Positions 18,299 to 27,538 of a DNA stretch of 64,000 nucleotides are shown here, piece after piece; the stretch's first letter is position 1, and each line of letters starts with the position of its first letter. The position numbers were made by a program, and so were the translations under genes. This DNA is from G965207335 sp965222825 (GTDB lineage Bacteria > Pseudomonadota > Gammaproteobacteria > PS1 > Pseudothioglobaceae): NCBI GenBank assembly GCA_965222825.1, contig OZ244964.1, positions 1 through 64,000 of the forward strand. Direction: 5' to 3'. Under the pieces are notes generated by a model that saw nothing but the letters and a program-made list of their open reading frames with translations, was not told the DNA's origin and ran no database searches.

Positions 18299-18864
18299 TT
18301 TTTATCAATCCCTAAATCTTTTAATTTTCTATAAAGAGTTGTTCTTTCTAATTGTGCTATATTTGACACCTTAGATACATTGTAATTATTAGCTTTTAAA
18401 TGATAGATAAAATAATCTTTTTCAAAAGTATTTCTTGCTTCTTTTAGGGGCATATTAAAATTATCGTATGTCTTGTTGCCACTTGGGGTGTTTTGTAGTT
18501 TGGCAAATATGTTTCTAATTTTTGGTAATAGATTATCTAGTGGCTTTGATAAATAATCTATAGCACCTAACTTCATAGCCTCTACTGCTGTGCTAATATC
18601 ACCGTGTCCTGAGATAATAACCACAGGAATTATAACATTATTTTTTGACCATTCTTTTAATAAACTTAGACCATCAACACCCGGCATCCAAACATCCATT
18701 AAAATTAAGTCAAAACTTTGCTGAGATATTTTTTCTTTTGCTTGCTGAGCATTAAATGCTAAGCTGACTTGATAATGAACATCCTCTAGTGCATCTTTCA
18801 TAGCCTCAGCATTTAGTTCTTCATCATCTACAATTAATATTTTAGCTATAATTTGTGTTTCCAT
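18295..18864 (-). CDS. NtrX-like response regulator lacking the AAA+ domain
   Basis: This 189-residue protein has a receiver domain (1-120) with acidic residues in VDDEE and phosphoacceptor D57 in LILMDVWMPGVDG, and the Lys in YLSKPL. A short linker leads directly to a Fis-type HTH (about 148-189; NYNVSKVSNIAQLERTTLYRKLKDLGI). NtrX proteins normally carry a sigma-54 AAA+ domain between these parts and are about 450 residues; here it is missing entirely with the frame intact. The residual linker PLKEARNTFEKDYFIYHL is NtrX-like. This should therefore regulate without sigma-54 activation. It lies 4 bp after ntrY. Confidence 0.88.
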   Translation of the reverse strand: METQIIAKILIVDDEELNAEAMKDALEDVHYQVSLAFNAQQAKEKISQQSFDLILMDVWMPGVDGLSLLKEWSKNNVIIPVVIISGHGDISTAVEAMKLGAIDYLSKPLDNLLPKIRNIFAKLQNTPSGNKTYDNFNMPLKEARNTFEKDYFIYHLKANNYNVSKVSNIAQLERTTLYRKLKDLGIDKK

Positions 18865-18868
18865 ATTG

Positions 18869-21004
18869 TTATAATATTTTAAAACTAATTTTAATCATAG
18901 CACCAATAATTTGATTATTTTCTACAACATTATCAATATTAATGCTAGCTTCGTGTTCTGTTAAAATATTTTTTACTATTGCCATACCAAACCCGCCGCC
19001 TTTACCCTTAGTGCTAATATAAGGTTTAAAAATTTTATGTTTAACAGCACTAGAAAATCCATACCCATTGTCTATAATTACTAAGTCTATGGTATTATTT
19101 GCCTCCATAGTTAGACTTATATCTATAATTAAATTATTATTTTTTATCGCTTCAATTGAATTTTTAAACAAATTTATTAATACTCTTTGAATGCTATTAG
19201 CATCTAAGGCAATATTGGGAATATTATCGTCTATATTAGTATTGATTATTACATTTTTTTGCACCTTGTATAATTCAACTACTTGCATTAAAATTTTTAC
19301 TAATGATTGCCGGTGTTTTTCAATAGCTGGCGCTTTAGCGTATTGAGTGAATGCTGACAACATAGTATCAATAGATTTTACCTGTTGCGAGATAATTGTT
19401 GTAGTTTTATCAACTATTTGTCTATCATTATCACTTAATTTAGGCAAAATTTTATCTCTTAGTCTTTGTGCTGATAATAGTATTGGTGTCAAAGGATTTT
19501 TAACCTCGTGTGCCATTTTCATAGCAACGCTTGCCCAAGCAATTCTATTTTGTGCTTGTCTTAGTTTGGTAATATCATCAATAATAATTACATACCCCAA
19601 AGTAATATCGTCATCATTATCTAATCTAGCACCTTGAATAGATAGTAGTATTACAGAATTATCTATTGTTATTTCAATAGTGGTATGCCACTTGCTAGTA
19701 TTAGCACTAAACTTATTAGCAATAGTGCTAATAAGAATCTGTAATATTGGGTAATTATCAGCTATGCTTAGATAATCTTTTTTATAAAAGTCTGCTACAT
19801 TGTCTATTTTTAAAATCTCACCTATTTTATCGTTAATAATTTTTATTTTATAATTTTCATCTAAGGCAATAACACCATAAGAATATTTTAAAATAGTTTC
19901 TAAATATACTTTTTGGGTAGCTAGGTCATATTGCGAGCCCTTAACTTGCTTTGCCATTTGATTAAATAAATCTACTAAAATTTTAGTATCGTCATTTCTA
20001 GTATATGGAATAAATACATCATAATTACCTTGTGATACTTCTTTAGTGGCTTGCGATATTCTACTAAGTGGCGACATAAGGGTATTTATCATTTTAAAAA
20101 TAATCAATAAAATGCACAGTGCTACTAATAAAAAAGTGCTACTCATATCTATTAGAAATGCTCTTCTAAGTGAAGATAGATTAAGCTCTATTTTTAATCT
20201 ACTATCCTCGGCGTTTATTAGTCTATCTAAAAAATTATTAGTCCTAGTATCTATAGCATACACTACGGATAAATTAAGTTTTTGCCTGTCATCATTATAA
20301 AGAACACTGTCTTTTAATAAGCGCATACTAGGACTGGCAGTTAAATAATAAATATTAGTATTTTTATTAGTTATTGGTTTTATGTTATCTGTGCAAATAC
20401 CGCTATTTTTAGTATCTGCTAATACCTTATTTTTATCATCTTTAATAATGATTCTACAAGCAGTAGTGGAGCTAATAAAATATTGAGCAATAGCCATCAT
20501 AGTGCTTATATAGTCCTTAGAATTAATATCATAACTATTATTATTAACAATAGATTGTAATAAATATCTACTATCACTATGGTATTCTGATAGTTTTAAA
20601 TTAACTAAATTACTTCTTAGTCCTGCTAACTTTTCAATGCGTTCTTTTTGCAAATCATCTGCAAAAATCTCCACACTATGGATGGTATTTTGTAGGGTAT
20701 TAAATGAGAATATATAAAATGATAATACTGGTGCAATGGCAAGTAGCGGCACTATTTTAATAAAAGATAGTGTTAATTTTGAGCCTAACTCACCAGATTT
20801 TTCTTTGTTTTTGATATTTTTTAAATTTTTATAAATTAATATAAAACTAAAAAATATCATTACTAAATTGTAAGTCAATAAAAACGCCCACCATTTAGTT
20901 ATGTGTTCTGGATTTAATCCTAGATAGAACATAGCAGTAATTGATATAGAAAATATTACTACCCAGATCCAATTAGGTACATCACTGCTTTTAAGTATAT
21001 TCAT
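18869..21004 (-). CDS. NtrY-like sensor histidine kinase
   Basis: This 711-residue membrane kinase has N-terminal helices (about 11-30, 38-57, 83-103) followed by a periplasmic loop, then a TM at about 287-306. A HAMP segment follows (about 306-360, ISQATKEVSQGNYDVFIPYTRND). A PAS domain (about 365-480) leads to the HisKA domain with H499 in AHEVKNPLTP and the HATPase domain (RVLINLFKNSIEAI, DNGYGFS, GKGGGFGMAIVKNIL). It probably phosphorylates the truncated NtrX. NtrYX pairs sense redox or nitrogen status in other proteobacteria; the signal here is unknown. Confidence 0.9.
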   Translation of the reverse strand: MNILKSSDVPNWIWVVIFSISITAMFYLGLNPEHITKWWAFLLTYNLVMIFFSFILIYKNLKNIKNKEKSGELGSKLTLSFIKIVPLLAIAPVLSFYIFSFNTLQNTIHSVEIFADDLQKERIEKLAGLRSNLVNLKLSEYHSDSRYLLQSIVNNNSYDINSKDYISTMMAIAQYFISSTTACRIIIKDDKNKVLADTKNSGICTDNIKPITNKNTNIYYLTASPSMRLLKDSVLYNDDRQKLNLSVVYAIDTRTNNFLDRLINAEDSRLKIELNLSSLRRAFLIDMSSTFLLVALCILLIIFKMINTLMSPLSRISQATKEVSQGNYDVFIPYTRNDDTKILVDLFNQMAKQVKGSQYDLATQKVYLETILKYSYGVIALDENYKIKIINDKIGEILKIDNVADFYKKDYLSIADNYPILQILISTIANKFSANTSKWHTTIEITIDNSVILLSIQGARLDNDDDITLGYVIIIDDITKLRQAQNRIAWASVAMKMAHEVKNPLTPILLSAQRLRDKILPKLSDNDRQIVDKTTTIISQQVKSIDTMLSAFTQYAKAPAIEKHRQSLVKILMQVVELYKVQKNVIINTNIDDNIPNIALDANSIQRVLINLFKNSIEAIKNNNLIIDISLTMEANNTIDLVIIDNGYGFSSAVKHKIFKPYISTKGKGGGFGMAIVKNILTEHEASINIDNVVENNQIIGAMIKISFKIL

Positions 21005-21085
21005 TGAACTTCACTAAGAAATAATAGATAAACTATTACAAGAAAAAATAATAAATACCCTCATTTATTTTACAATATCTTTAAA

Positions 21086-22339
21086 CTATTTATTGCTATT
21101 ATGCAAGGATAAAACAACTGCCTTTATTGCATTAGTTATTTTTAGTAATTCCTCTTTTGTAATAATAAAAGCTGGCATAGTATAAAGTAATTTACCAAAA
21201 GGTCTTAGCCAAACTCCATATTTTATTAATTTAGCTTGTGTTGCTATTATATCAATATTATCAAGCATTTCAATTACTGCAATAGCACCTAAAATACGCA
21301 CATCAGCAACATTATTTACTTGTTTTAATGGTAGTAATTCTTGTTTAAATATTTCTTGGATAGTAGTAATTTTATTTTGCCAGTCAGAACTTAATAATAA
21401 ATCAATACTATAACAAGCACAGGCACAAGCAAGGGGGTTTGCCATAAATGTAGGTCCGTGCATTAGAGTATTTATGTTACTACTAATCTTCTTAGTAGTA
21501 ATAGTAGCTGCTAAGGATAAATAACCCCCAGTTAAGGCTTTGCCCAAGCATAAAATATCAGCACTAATATTAGCATATTCACTAGCAAATAGTCTGCCTG
21601 TGCGTCCAAAACCTGTGGCAATTTCATCAATAATTAATAATACCCTATACTGAGTGCATAATTTTCTAACACCTACTAAATAATTACTATCATAAATATA
21701 CATACCACCTGCACCTTGCACTATGGGTTCAATAATCATAGCAGCTATATTATTATGGTTTTTTGCTAATAGTTGTGCTAAATTTTCTAACGCACCGTTT
21801 TGATTTGGTTGTGGGGCAAAAAAGTTTTGTATTAGCACACCATTAAATAAATGATGCATACCTTGTATGGGGTCGCAAACCGACATAGCAGCAAAAGTAT
21901 CGCCATGATAACCACCATAAACGCTCAATAATTTATTTTTATTATTAAATCCTAACGCCCTTTGATATTGCAATGCCATTTTTATCGCAACTTCTACAGC
22001 AACAGAGCCTGAGTCTGCAAAAAATACTTGTGTTAGTTGCTTAGGAGTTAGCTCAATGAGTTTTTGTGCTAATCTAATGGCTGGTTTGTGCGTTAGTCCA
22101 CCAAACATCACATGTGCCATATTATCTAATTGATTTTTAATAGCTGTATTTAGCACAGGGTGGTTATAGCCGTGAATTACTGACCACCATGAGCCCATAC
22201 CATCAATTATTTGTTCATTATTATCAAGTGTTAAATATACACCATTAGCAGATTTTATTAGATAGTTAGTGTCAATACTAGGGCTATTAGTATAAGGGTG
22301 CCATATATGTTGTTTGTCAAATTCTAATAAATTATCCAT
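21086..22339 (-). CDS. bioA: Adenosylmethionine-8-amino-7-oxononanoate aminotransferase
   Basis: This 417-residue PLP enzyme of biotin synthesis makes 7,8-diaminopelargonate. It has the BioA-specific N-terminus (DKQHIWHPYTN) and GMGSWWSVIHGYNHP, the class III aminotransferase region IIEPIVQGAGGMYIY, LLIIDEIATGFGRTGRLFA, and the PLP Lys in LCLGKALTGGYLSLA. Its length is typical. No other bio genes are in the window; it stands alone between ntrY and gph. Confidence 0.95.
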   Translation of the reverse strand: MDNLLEFDKQHIWHPYTNSPSIDTNYLIKSANGVYLTLDNNEQIIDGMGSWWSVIHGYNHPVLNTAIKNQLDNMAHVMFGGLTHKPAIRLAQKLIELTPKQLTQVFFADSGSVAVEVAIKMALQYQRALGFNNKNKLLSVYGGYHGDTFAAMSVCDPIQGMHHLFNGVLIQNFFAPQPNQNGALENLAQLLAKNHNNIAAMIIEPIVQGAGGMYIYDSNYLVGVRKLCTQYRVLLIIDEIATGFGRTGRLFASEYANISADILCLGKALTGGYLSLAATITTKKISSNINTLMHGPTFMANPLACACACYSIDLLLSSDWQNKITTIQEIFKQELLPLKQVNNVADVRILGAIAVIEMLDNIDIIATQAKLIKYGVWLRPFGKLLYTMPAFIITKEELLKITNAIKAVVLSLHNSNK

Positions 22340-22385
22340 TTAATTACAAAAATAACTGTGAATAATAAAAAATAAAACTGTGTAT

Positions 22386-23054
22386 TTATAAATAATTTTT
22401 TAATTCTGCCATAGAATCAATAACTAAATCTGGCTGGGCATTATTAATATCTTCACCGTGATTATACCCATAAGACACACATATAATATTAAACCCAGCA
22501 GCCCTAGATGCTTGGACATCATTAATTGAATCACCTATCATCAAACAATCTTTAGGGTTAAGGTTAAAATGTTTAGCACTATGTAATAATGGTAATGGAT
22601 GTGGTTTTTTATGTTCTAAAGTATTGCCACTAATTATTATCTCAAAATTATTAAAAATACCCAAGTCTTTTAATAGTGGGTGGGTAAATTGCTCATCTTT
22701 ATTAGTTATACATCCTAAGTTATATTTTTTAGACTTTAGATAAGTTAGCCCTTCTTTTACCCCAGAATATAAGCAGGATCTTTTTGAGGTATTTTTAGCG
22801 TATAATTCTAAAAAAATTGGATATGCTTTATCAAATTCATCAATATTTACCTGTGGTTCTAATTTACCTGTTAGTGCTCTTTTTACTAGTTTTTGCACAC
22901 CATTACCAACCCAATGCCTAACCTTATCTTTACCGTGTTTTGGGCGGTTTAATATCAGCATTAACTCATCAATACAAAATGCTAAATCAGGCACACTATC
23001 TACTAGCGTGCCATCAACATCTATTAGAATTAGTTTAGGATTAAATTTACTCAT
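22386..23054 (-). CDS. gph: Phosphoglycolate phosphatase (HAD family)
   Basis: This 222-residue HAD hydrolase has motif I LIDVDGTLVDS, the cap region ending VRHWVGNGVQKLVKRAL, motif II-like GCITNKDEQF, and motif III/IV KPHPLPLL and CLMIGDSINDVQASRAAGF. I take the ATG at 23054 rather than a TTG two codons upstream. Gph removes 2-phosphoglycolate, which matters to an autotroph with RuBisCO oxygenase activity; the substrate is assigned by similarity only. Confidence 0.88.
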   Translation of the reverse strand: MSKFNPKLILIDVDGTLVDSVPDLAFCIDELMLILNRPKHGKDKVRHWVGNGVQKLVKRALTGKLEPQVNIDEFDKAYPIFLELYAKNTSKRSCLYSGVKEGLTYLKSKKYNLGCITNKDEQFTHPLLKDLGIFNNFEIIISGNTLEHKKPHPLPLLHSAKHFNLNPKDCLMIGDSINDVQASRAAGFNIICVSYGYNHGEDINNAQPDLVIDSMAELKNYL

Positions 23055-23195
23055 AAACAACCTATAATAAAGTATTTAAAGAAATTAAAAGCTTTATTCT
23101 TAAAACTATTGTTATTATATTTTACTAACAGTCTTAAAAAATATTTTATATTTTAGAGTATTATATTGATATATTTAATACTAAAACTAATAATA

Positions 23196-23999
23196 ATGAA
23201 AATAGGTTTTATTGGCACTGGAAATATAGCTATTGCTATAATAACTGGCTTATTAAAAAACTCTTATAGTAATAAAAATATTTATATTAGCGATATAAAT
23301 AAAAATATACTTATTAAACATCAAAAAAACTTAAATATAAACACTGCCAATGACAATAAGCAATTAGCAGATATTTGTGATATAGTAATACTAGCAGTAA
23401 AACCTAATATTATTAAACAAGTATGTAGTCAAATAGCTAGTATTCCTATTAAATTATTAATATCTGTGGCAGCTGGTATTAGAATTGCTAGTATTAAAAG
23501 TTGGCTAAATACTACTACTACTATTGTTAGACTAATGCCTAATACTCCTGCTGTTATTGGTTATGGTGCTACTGGTATATATGCAGATAATATTACTAAT
23601 AATAGCCAAAAAAAACAAATAAATAATATAGTTAATAGTATTGGAATTGGTATATGGATAGATAATGAGGAATTAATAGATACAATTACTGCTATATCAG
23701 GCAGTGGTCCGGCTTATTTCTTTTATATGATAGAGGCAATAATAGCTAGTGCTGTTGAACTAGGGCTAGATAAAAAAGATGCTCATAGACTAGTTACACA
23801 AACTGCACTAGGTGCATCAATTATGGCACAAAATACTAAAAAATATGAAACCCTAAGGGCTAATGTAACATCCCCTAATGGCACTACTTATGCTGCTATT
23901 AGTAGTATGAATGCTAATAATATTGATAAAAATATCAAACAGGCTATTAAGTTAGCATATATTCGTGCAAAAGAATTAGCAGATGAATTGGCAAAATAA
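23196..23999 (+). CDS. proC: Pyrroline-5-carboxylate reductase
   Basis: This 267-residue enzyme is the last step of proline synthesis. The Rossmann motif MKIGFIGTGNIAIAI opens the protein, fixing the ATG at 23196. It also has VILAVKPNIIKQV, RLMPNTPAVIGYGATGI, and the C-terminal signature AISGSGPAYFFYMIEAI with LVTQTALGASIM and VTSPNGTTYAAI. Its 3' end overlaps the next gene by 17 bp. Confidence 0.95.
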   Translation: MKIGFIGTGNIAIAIITGLLKNSYSNKNIYISDINKNILIKHQKNLNINTANDNKQLADICDIVILAVKPNIIKQVCSQIASIPIKLLISVAAGIRIASIKSWLNTTTTIVRLMPNTPAVIGYGATGIYADNITNNSQKKQINNIVNSIGIGIWIDNEELIDTITAISGSGPAYFFYMIEAIIASAVELGLDKKDAHRLVTQTALGASIMAQNTKKYETLRANVTSPNGTTYAAISSMNANNIDKNIKQAIKLAYIRAKELADELAK

Positions 24000-24384
24000 T
24001 ATTTTTTATTTACAGCCATCAAAAATATATTTATTGCTATCAATATTTGTTTATACTTTTAGTATAAGTGTGGTTATTAGTTATGCGAACTTGGTGTTAA
24101 TGTTAGTATTATTAATAATTATTGCTTATTTTGCCACTAGATTTTTTGCTAAAATTATTGCTTTCAAAGATGATGATATTATTGCAATCCAAATAGAGCA
24201 AAGCAATATGATTTTGCATAAGAAAAACGGTAATAAACTACAACAAATTATCACAAAACCTATATTTAGTAGTGCCTATTTGTTGATAATAAGTGTTAAT
24301 AAGCAGCCATTAGTTATTTTTAAAGATAGTATAAAAAACGCTAAAATATCACAACTGCATTACTTTTTTACTATTTATAGCTAA
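23983..24384 (+). CDS. YgfX-like two-TM membrane protein (tentative)
   Basis: This 133-residue protein has two adjacent membrane helices (about 15-37 and 38-58) followed by a short beta-rich cytoplasmic part (QSNMILHKKNGNKLQQIITKP, YLLIISVNKQPLVIFKDSI) and a terminal helix. This topology and spacing fit the YgfX/CptA family (PF07254), but sequence identity is too low for me to be sure. It overlaps proC by 17 bp and precedes dsrS by 20 bp. A conserved hypothetical membrane protein is the safe reading. Confidence 0.7.
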   Translation: MNWQNNIFYLQPSKIYLLLSIFVYTFSISVVISYANLVLMLVLLIIIAYFATRFFAKIIAFKDDDIIAIQIEQSNMILHKKNGNKLQQIITKPIFSSAYLLIISVNKQPLVIFKDSIKNAKISQLHYFFTIYS

Positions 24385-24404
24385 AAAGTATTATTGGATT
24401 AATA

Positions 24405-25463
24405 ATGCTAAGCCCTGAAGATATACTACGATTAAATACCCTAATTTTACTATCAGATGCAATAAGAATTGATGAGTATAAAATGTGTATTTTTGGTTTA
24501 GATAAGAAAAAAAACGAGCATAAAATCCAACTAAATCCAAGCGGGGATCTTAATAAATATTTAACAGCAGTTAAGGAGTTAATAGTTAATAAAGTATTAG
24601 GTAGTATGGGTGGTTATCCATCGTATTTAAAACGCTGGTCAAGAATGGGTAGCGTATCAACAAAAAACTTACAATCACTATTAAAATTGGGCGATATTCA
24701 AGCGGTAATTGCTGTTGCTAATAATAAAAAACTTGCAGATAATATTTTAGACTTAGTTTGGTGGTGTGCTACTAATACTGATGAACAAGCTAATATTGCT
24801 CGTTATTTATTATCTAAAGAAGATACTAAACGCCATAGGTTAAAATATCAAATAGCCCAATATTTGCTAGAATTTATACCATTTATAACCGATGTGCAAG
24901 AGCTAATGGATACTGTAAATTTGCTATTACAAAATGGTTTAATAAGTGAGGAAAATAAACTTAAATTATGGCAACAAGGACAAAGAAAAACTGCATTTTT
25001 AATAGGATTTTTGGAGAGAATGCCAAATAATTTACCTACTAAAGATATTAAAACAATAACTTATAATAATACTAATAAACAGTTAAATAAAGTATTAAGT
25101 AAACAAGGGCAAATATTTTTACAAACATCGGCACTAATACTAAAAAAAATCAATCAAGAATATGTATTATATAGGCTATTAGAAATATTGGGTAAATACT
25201 GTTATCATCAACAAATAAAACCTGTTAATGACATAAAATTACTACAAAAGCAAGTAGATGAGGTAATACAAACTATGCCTAATGAAATAAGAGATAAAAA
25301 AATGTATTCATTACTACTACTAGCAGGAGTTAGTGAATTACTAGTAATTGCTCCAATTGCAAGTTATGCTTTGATGGGCTCAACAATTAGAAAAAAACTA
25401 GCACCAATATTAAACCCTATTAAAAAAGCTATTGATGAGTTATTAGGAAAAAATACTGTGTAA
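24405..25463 (+). CDS. dsrS: DsrS-like sulfur oxidation protein
   Basis: This 352-residue soluble protein has a C-terminal hydrophobic segment. The opening LSPEDILRLN and the block GSMGGYPSYLKRWSRMG, then VWWCATNTDEQANIARYLL and LEFIPFITDVQELM, match what I know of DsrS, encoded at the end of dsr operons in Allochromatium-type sulfur oxidisers. It also has KLWQQGQRKTAFLIGFLERMPNNLP. DsrS has no firmly assigned biochemical role but accompanies the reverse dissimilatory sulfite reductase pathway. Here it stands away from any other dsr gene, between a small membrane protein and the NYN gene. Confidence 0.8.
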   Translation: MLSPEDILRLNTLILLSDAIRIDEYKMCIFGLDKKKNEHKIQLNPSGDLNKYLTAVKELIVNKVLGSMGGYPSYLKRWSRMGSVSTKNLQSLLKLGDIQAVIAVANNKKLADNILDLVWWCATNTDEQANIARYLLSKEDTKRHRLKYQIAQYLLEFIPFITDVQELMDTVNLLLQNGLISEENKLKLWQQGQRKTAFLIGFLERMPNNLPTKDIKTITYNNTNKQLNKVLSKQGQIFLQTSALILKKINQEYVLYRLLEILGKYCYHQQIKPVNDIKLLQKQVDEVIQTMPNEIRDKKMYSLLLLAGVSELLVIAPIASYALMGSTIRKKLAPILNPIKKAIDELLGKNTV

Positions 25464-25485
25464 CAATTTAAAATTTATAAAAATA

Positions 25486-25525
25486 TTTACCTTTATTTTT
25501 ATTATTGTATATAATTATGTATAAT
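25486..25525 (+). promoter_or_regulatory. Candidate promoter of the NYN-pepP-trpD operon
   Basis: A TTTACC (-35-like, 25486-25491) lies 18 bp upstream of a perfect TATAAT (25510-25515); a second TATAAT overlaps at 25520-25525. Transcription would start at about 25522-25533, just before the hairpin leader. Confidence 0.55.
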
Positions 25526-25539
25526 ACATTTAATACACA

Positions 25540-25599
25540 ATCCAGAGCAGTAAGCAAAATCCGCCAATAAGGTTTTTGCCGAGCCTCTGGATTTTTTTT
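25540..25599 (+). promoter_or_regulatory. Hairpin leader with U-run directly before the NYN gene
   Basis: The outer stem ATCCAGAG (25540-25547) pairs with CTCTGGAT (25585-25592). The inner stem GCAAAATCC (25554-25562) pairs with GGTTTTTGC (25571-25579), with one U-U mismatch. Eight T residues follow (25592-25599), then AGGAG immediately. It looks like an intrinsic terminator or attenuator sitting between promoter and start codon. It could also simply end the dsrS transcript. The elaborate two-stem fold favours regulation. Confidence 0.6.
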
Positions 25600-25611
25600 A
25601 GGAGCATAAAA

Positions 25612-26280
25612 ATGCGTAATGTTGCTATTTTGGTTGATAGCAGTTTTTATTTAAAACAATACAAAAAATATTTTAAGAAAAATAACGAGTCTAAAAAGAT
25701 TACTAAAGATTTACTAACCCATTGCTTAAAACATATAAATAGAGATGAGCAAGAACGACTTTATCGTATATTTTTCTATGATTGTCCACCATTATCTAAA
25801 AAAATTCATCATCCAATTACCAGCCAATTAATTGATTTTTCTAAAACAGAATTAGCAAAATTTAGGAATAATTTACATATTCAACTAAAACAAACTAGAA
25901 ATGTTGCCCTAAGGCTAGGGCGTTTAGATGAAAAAAATGCTCGTTGGAAAATTAAAGACCCAAAACAAGAAAAAAAATTGATAGCTAATCCCAAAGACGC
26001 TACACTAAACAAAAATGATATTGTTTATTACGCTCAACAAAAGGTTGTTGATATGAAAATTGGTATTGATGTTACTTCTCTTACTTATAAAAAATTAGTA
26101 GATAAAATTGTGCTAATATCAGGCGATAGTAATTTTGTACCAGCAGCAAAACTAGCTAGAATAGAAGGTATTGAATTTATCCTAGATCCAATGCATGCAA
26201 CTATAAAACCTTATTTGCAAGAGCATATTGATAGCTTGAATACAACATTGCCAAAAAAACTAAGTAGTAAACAAAAATGA
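25612..26280 (+). CDS. NYN-domain (LabA/PIN-like) putative ribonuclease
   Basis: This 222-residue protein has NYN/PIN-like nuclease motifs: the first Asp in NVAILVDSSFYL (D9), FFYDCPP, KIGIDVTSL, and LISGDSNFVPAAKLARIEG, corresponding to the family's SGDSDF core. These positions usually form a metal-binding acidic site for RNA cleavage. The ATG at 25612 is chosen because AGGAG (25600-25604) precedes it by 7 bp. It is the first gene of a six-gene rightward operon and is preceded by a hairpin leader. Target RNA is unknown; autoregulation through the leader is a testable guess. Confidence 0.85.
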   Translation: MRNVAILVDSSFYLKQYKKYFKKNNESKKITKDLLTHCLKHINRDEQERLYRIFFYDCPPLSKKIHHPITSQLIDFSKTELAKFRNNLHIQLKQTRNVALRLGRLDEKNARWKIKDPKQEKKLIANPKDATLNKNDIVYYAQQKVVDMKIGIDVTSLTYKKLVDKIVLISGDSNFVPAAKLARIEGIEFILDPMHATIKPYLQEHIDSLNTTLPKKLSSKQK

Positions 26281-27536
26281 TAACTACCTACCAAAATAGA
26301 CGCAATAAATTATTAACTAAAATGGCTAATAACAGTATTGCTATTTTAGCGACAAATAGCCAAAAACAAAGAACTGGAGATACTTATTATCCATTTAGGG
26401 GGCATAGTAATTTTTTGTATTTAACTAATTTTAATGAGCCAGATGCCATCTTAGTATTGTCTAAAAGAAATAATAATACTAAATTTATACTGTTTTTGCC
26501 AGAAACTAGCAAAAAAAGCACTGTATGGAATGGTGCTAGATTAGGAACCATTGGTGCTATTAACCAGCTAAATGCTGATAAAGCTTATGATATAAATAAT
26601 TTTAGTAATAAAATTATAGATATTATTGCAAATTTTAGTAATATTTATTATGATTTTAATATTAGAGACGATGTCGATAAAAAATTAACCAAAGCTATAA
26701 ATTCTAACAAAATAAAACCCCATTATATTTCATTACAAAAAATATTACACGAAATGCGTTTAATAAAAGATAATAATGAAATAAAAGCTATAAAACAAGC
26801 AATTAGCATTACTAAAAATGGCTTTACCCAAGCAATGCGTGCTACAAAAAAAAATAAATACGAATATGAAATAACCGCTGTTTTTAATAATATTTTTACA
26901 AAACATAATACTGAACATGCTTATTTACCTATTGTAGCAGGGGGTAAAAACGCTTGCACACTACACTATATAACTAATAATAAAGCACTAATAAAAGGTG
27001 AATTATTATTAATAGATGCTGGTTGTGAATATGAATATTATGCCTCTGATATTACTAGGACTTTCCCTATAAATGGTATTTTTAGCACCGAGCAAAAAGC
27101 ACTATATGAAATTGTTTTAGACGCTCAAAAACAAGCAATTAGTAGCATAAAAATTGGCACTTGTATTGATACGCCGCATAAAATAACATGCAGAGTCATA
27201 ACAAATGGATTAAGAGAATTAGGTTTATTGGCTAAAAATAGCCAAGATGATGATTTAAAACAGTTTTTTATGCACAAAACAGGGCATTATTTAGGCTTAG
27301 ATGTCCACGATGTAGGTAGTTATAAAATAAATAATAACTATAGAAATTTTATAGCGGGTATGATAATTACTGTTGAGCCTGGAATTTATATTAAAGAAAA
27401 TCATAATATAGATAAAAAATGGTGGAATATAGGTATTAGAATTGAAGATGATGTGCTGGTAACAGGTACTGGTAATGAAGTTTTAAGCAAAAATATAATA
27501 AAAGAAATAGCCGAAATAGAGCAATTAATGGCTTAA
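26277..27536 (+). CDS. pepP: Xaa-Pro aminopeptidase (PepP)
   Basis: This 419-residue metallopeptidase has the creatinase-type N-terminal domain (FRGHSNFLYLTNFNEPDA) and the pita-bread catalytic domain. The five metal ligands are recognisable: two Asp in LLIDAGCEYEYYASDITRTFP, His in HKTGHYLGLDVHD, Glu in TVEPGIYI and Glu in GIRIEDDVLV. It releases N-terminal residues ahead of proline. It overlaps the NYN gene by 4 bp and leads into trpD with a 2-bp gap, so it is cotranscribed. Confidence 0.95.
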   Translation: MITTYQNRRNKLLTKMANNSIAILATNSQKQRTGDTYYPFRGHSNFLYLTNFNEPDAILVLSKRNNNTKFILFLPETSKKSTVWNGARLGTIGAINQLNADKAYDINNFSNKIIDIIANFSNIYYDFNIRDDVDKKLTKAINSNKIKPHYISLQKILHEMRLIKDNNEIKAIKQAISITKNGFTQAMRATKKNKYEYEITAVFNNIFTKHNTEHAYLPIVAGGKNACTLHYITNNKALIKGELLLIDAGCEYEYYASDITRTFPINGIFSTEQKALYEIVLDAQKQAISSIKIGTCIDTPHKITCRVITNGLRELGLLAKNSQDDDLKQFFMHKTGHYLGLDVHDVGSYKINNNYRNFIAGMIITVEPGIYIKENHNIDKKWWNIGIRIEDDVLVTGTGNEVLSKNIIKEIAEIEQLMA

Positions 27537-27538
27537 TT

